A stretch of DNA of 7,879 nucleotides from Chitinophagaceae bacterium (lineage in GTDB: Bacteria; Bacteroidota; Bacteroidia; Chitinophagales; Chitinophagaceae), in contig PLXD01000236.1 of the NCBI GenBank assembly GCA_003151295.1, positions 712-8,590 on the forward strand, written 5' to 3'. A program made the translations under genes and the position numbers. The notes under the pieces are model-generated. The model ran no database searches and was not told the DNA's origin. It was given only the letters and a program-made list of their open reading frames with translations. Positions 6,633 to 7,879 of this stretch are shown piece after piece. Every line of letters starts with the position of its first letter. Position 1 is the first letter of the stretch.

Positions 6633-6645
6633 CAAACGATTGCGC
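6633..6645. promoter_or_regulatory. LacI-type operator O4 (CAAACGATTGCGC)
   Basis: The core CAAACGATTG (6633-6642) matches CAAWCGWTTG, and the extended GCGC matches O1 exactly and O2 at three of four positions. It lies between the LacI-type gene and the kinase gene, near -40 of the probable kinase promoter. It ties the kinase-permease pair to the GH109/GH29 region. It is also just after the lacI stop, so it does not control that gene. Confidence 0.7.
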
Positions 6646-6697
6646 GTTTTTTGCCCGGGCCGTACCAGCGGTCTTTTATTTATAGGAAACAGCCTGC

Positions 6698-7720
6698 TTA
6701 TTTATTCTGGTTGAGCATCAGTTGGGACTCGAGGATGACCTTATAATAGGTAGTGGCTTCGGGTTGTTCGTTGCTCTTCCCCAGCAGTTCCACCAGGGTC
6801 TCGGTCGCCTTTTGCCCCTGCTGGTAGGGGAACTGTTCTACAGAGGCCAGGGGAGGGAATGCCGTATAATGGCTGAGGGGTAGGTTGGAATAGCTTACAA
6901 AAACGATGTCCTTATTGATCCTGAGCTTCTTATGACGGGCATACTGCACCGCGTCAAGGGCTACATAGTCATTAAAAACGACGATGGCCGTCGGCTTTCT
7001 TCGAAGAGATAGCAGGCTTTGCATAGCGGTTTCCGTCCCTTCCCGCGTAAGATCGGAGGCGACCATCAGGTTAGGATCGAATTTGAGGCGGTATTTTTTC
7101 ATGGCTTTGATATAACCTTCCACCCTTTGCTGGCTGGCGAATAGCTTTTCGGGCCCGTTGATCATTCCTATGATCCGGTGGTTGTTCTTGAGCAGGAAAT
7201 TGACGGCCTGAATGGTACCCGATTCCATATCGCAGGCTACATAGTGGATGTTGGGAAGGTTGGGGATCCTATCGAAAAAGACGATGGGGATATTGTACTT
7301 CTTCAGCATTTCGAAATGGTCATAGTTCACCGTATTCTTGGCGATGGAGATGATGAGTCCGTCTACCCGATGGTTCTTCATGGTTTCGACGATCTGTTTT
7401 TCCCTTTCTTCATTGTCATGGGACTGACCGAGCAGCACGGAATATTTATGTTTATTGGCCGTATCTTCTATTCCGCTGATGGCGGAGGAGAAAAAAGCTT
7501 CTGAGAGCTCGGGCAGTATGACGCCCAGGGTAAAGGTCTTCCGCTGCTGGAAGAAGATGGCTGTTTGATTGGGTTCGTAGTTCAGGTCCTTCGCCAGTTG
7601 CTGCACCCTCATTTTAGTCCGCAGGCCTATGCTCGGATGATCGTGGAGAGCCCTGGAAACAGTGGAAATGGAGATATTCAGCTTCTTGGCGATTTCCTTG
7701 ATGGTTGGCGGGTTGGACAT
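6698..7720 (-). CDS. LacI-family transcriptional regulator of the glycan cassette
   Basis: From ATG 7720 the product is 340 residues, normal for LacI proteins. A TTG at 7756 would add 12 hydrophobic residues not seen in the family, so the ATG is preferred. The N-terminal HTH is TIKEIAKKLNISISTVSRAL (6-25), then a hinge around YEPNQTAIFFQQRKT (48-62). The sugar-binding (periplasmic-binding-protein-like) domain starts at FTLGVILPELS (63-73) and includes RVDGLIIS, VFFDRIP and VFNDYVALDA. By alignment F57 stands where LacI has the intercalating hinge Leu56. It is upstream of the kinase-permease pair, with 138 bp between the genes. The four CG-centred palindromes in the window are its natural targets. 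The inducer is unknown; a GalNAc- or fucose-related sugar would fit. Confidence 0.93.
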   Translation of the reverse strand: MSNPPTIKEIAKKLNISISTVSRALHDHPSIGLRTKMRVQQLAKDLNYEPNQTAIFFQQRKTFTLGVILPELSEAFFSSAISGIEDTANKHKYSVLLGQSHDNEEREKQIVETMKNHRVDGLIISIAKNTVNYDHFEMLKKYNIPIVFFDRIPNLPNIHYVACDMESGTIQAVNFLLKNNHRIIGMINGPEKLFASQQRVEGYIKAMKKYRLKFDPNLMVASDLTREGTETAMQSLLSLRRKPTAIVVFNDYVALDAVQYARHKKLRINKDIVFVSYSNLPLSHYTAFPPLASVEQFPYQQGQKATETLVELLGKSNEQPEATTYYKVILESQLMLNQNK

Positions 7721-7764
7721 CGAAGTTTTTGATAAAATTAATGGAAAAATAATCAAAGACTTCG
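7721..7764 (-). promoter_or_regulatory. Inverted repeat directly adjoining the LacI start codon
   Basis: CGAAGTTTTTGAT (7721-7733) and ATCAAAGACTTCG (7752-7764) are reverse complements at 12 of 13 positions, with an 18-nt AT-rich spacer. In the minus-strand transcript the 3' arm ends on the base before the ATG, so the hairpin would cover the ribosome-entry region. It has no CG centre like the four operators, so it is either an RNA element for translation or a site for another protein. There is no T tract after it, which argues against a terminator. Confidence 0.6.
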
Positions 7765-7774
7765 AATAATTATA

Positions 7775-7879
7775 TTAGACGAGATAATCGGAAAACCGGT
7801 TACAGATATAGGTTCCCCCTGTATAGACCCTTCTGATGGCCGCAAGTATATGGAGATGCGACATCGATTTGACCAGGTA
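7775..7879 (-). pseudogene. C-terminal end of a NarL-type receiver domain, lacking an HTH output domain (partial)
   Basis: On the minus strand the frame enters at the window edge and encodes 34 residues before TAA (7775-7777). It begins YLVKS and continues with ILAAIRRVYTGGTYI, which matches the end of response-regulator receivers: the conserved Lys of beta5, then helix alpha5 and the linker found in NarL/FixJ proteins. In such proteins a LuxR-type HTH of about 65 residues should follow. Here a stop comes at once, and only 54 bp remain before the LacI start, with no HTH in any frame I could read. It may be a truncated pseudogene or a stand-alone receiver. The call rests on a short fragment. 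Confidence 0.55.

Noticed and set aside
7721..7756. Longer LacI product starting at TTG 7756
   Set aside because: The extra 12 residues are hydrophobic, unlike LacI N-termini, and the ATG at 7720 gives the usual few residues before the HTH.
7794..7801. AACCGGTT palindrome upstream of the LacI gene as an autoregulatory site
   Set aside because: It lies within the receiver-domain coding frame, is only 8 bp, and does not match the four intergenic operators.
7836..7879. Short open plus-strand frame from ATG 7836 to the right edge
   Set aside because: The minus strand over the same bases gives a recognisable receiver-domain end, and the 14 plus-strand residues resemble nothing.

Overview
The window looks like chromosomal DNA of a Bacteroidota bacterium, most likely from the Chitinophagales or a related group of soil or host-associated glycan degraders. 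The clues are a textbook Bacteroidota promoter (TTTG, 19 bp, TATTTTTG) in front of the PEBP gene, start codons without Shine-Dalgarno sequences, and a GH109/GH29 exo-glycosidase pair whose closest remembered relatives are in this phylum. Taxonomy below the phylum is inference.

Layout from left to right. A GH109-type NAD-dependent alpha-N-acetylgalactosaminidase with a Tat signal runs off the left edge on the minus strand (1-1091). A 500-bp intergenic region follows (1092-1592), holding three LacI-type operators and, further right, an intrinsic terminator. A GH29 alpha-L-fucosidase with a Sec signal is on the plus strand (1593-2996). It converges on a small exported PEBP/YbhB-family protein on the minus strand (3101-3637), which has its own promoter. 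After about 300 bp with no convincing gene come, all on the minus strand, a NagP/GluP-type MFS sugar permease (3987-5357), an APH-fold sugar kinase resembling N-acetylhexosamine 1-kinase NahK (5492-6559), a LacI-family regulator (6698-7720) and, at the right edge, the C-terminal end of a NarL-type response-regulator receiver domain that stops with no room for an HTH domain (7775-7879).

The parts fit together as a sugar-scavenging cassette. Exported GH29 and GH109 would strip alpha-L-fucose and alpha-GalNAc from a glycan such as blood-group-A-like or mucin-type structures. The permease would import the amino sugar and the kinase would make the sugar 1-phosphate. The 10-mer CAAWCGWTTG occurs four times, always between genes: three times in the GH109/GH29 divergent region and once before the kinase-permease pair. 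This links the two loci into one probable regulon of the LacI protein. No SusC/SusD pair, sulfatase or fucose catabolic gene is visible. Substrate assignments rest on family resemblance and context, not on any search.

Points deserving attention are the head-to-head operator pair (a 15/16 inverted repeat), the terminator lying between the operators and GH29, a 12/13-bp hairpin touching the lacI-type start codon, and the receiver domain that lacks its output domain.
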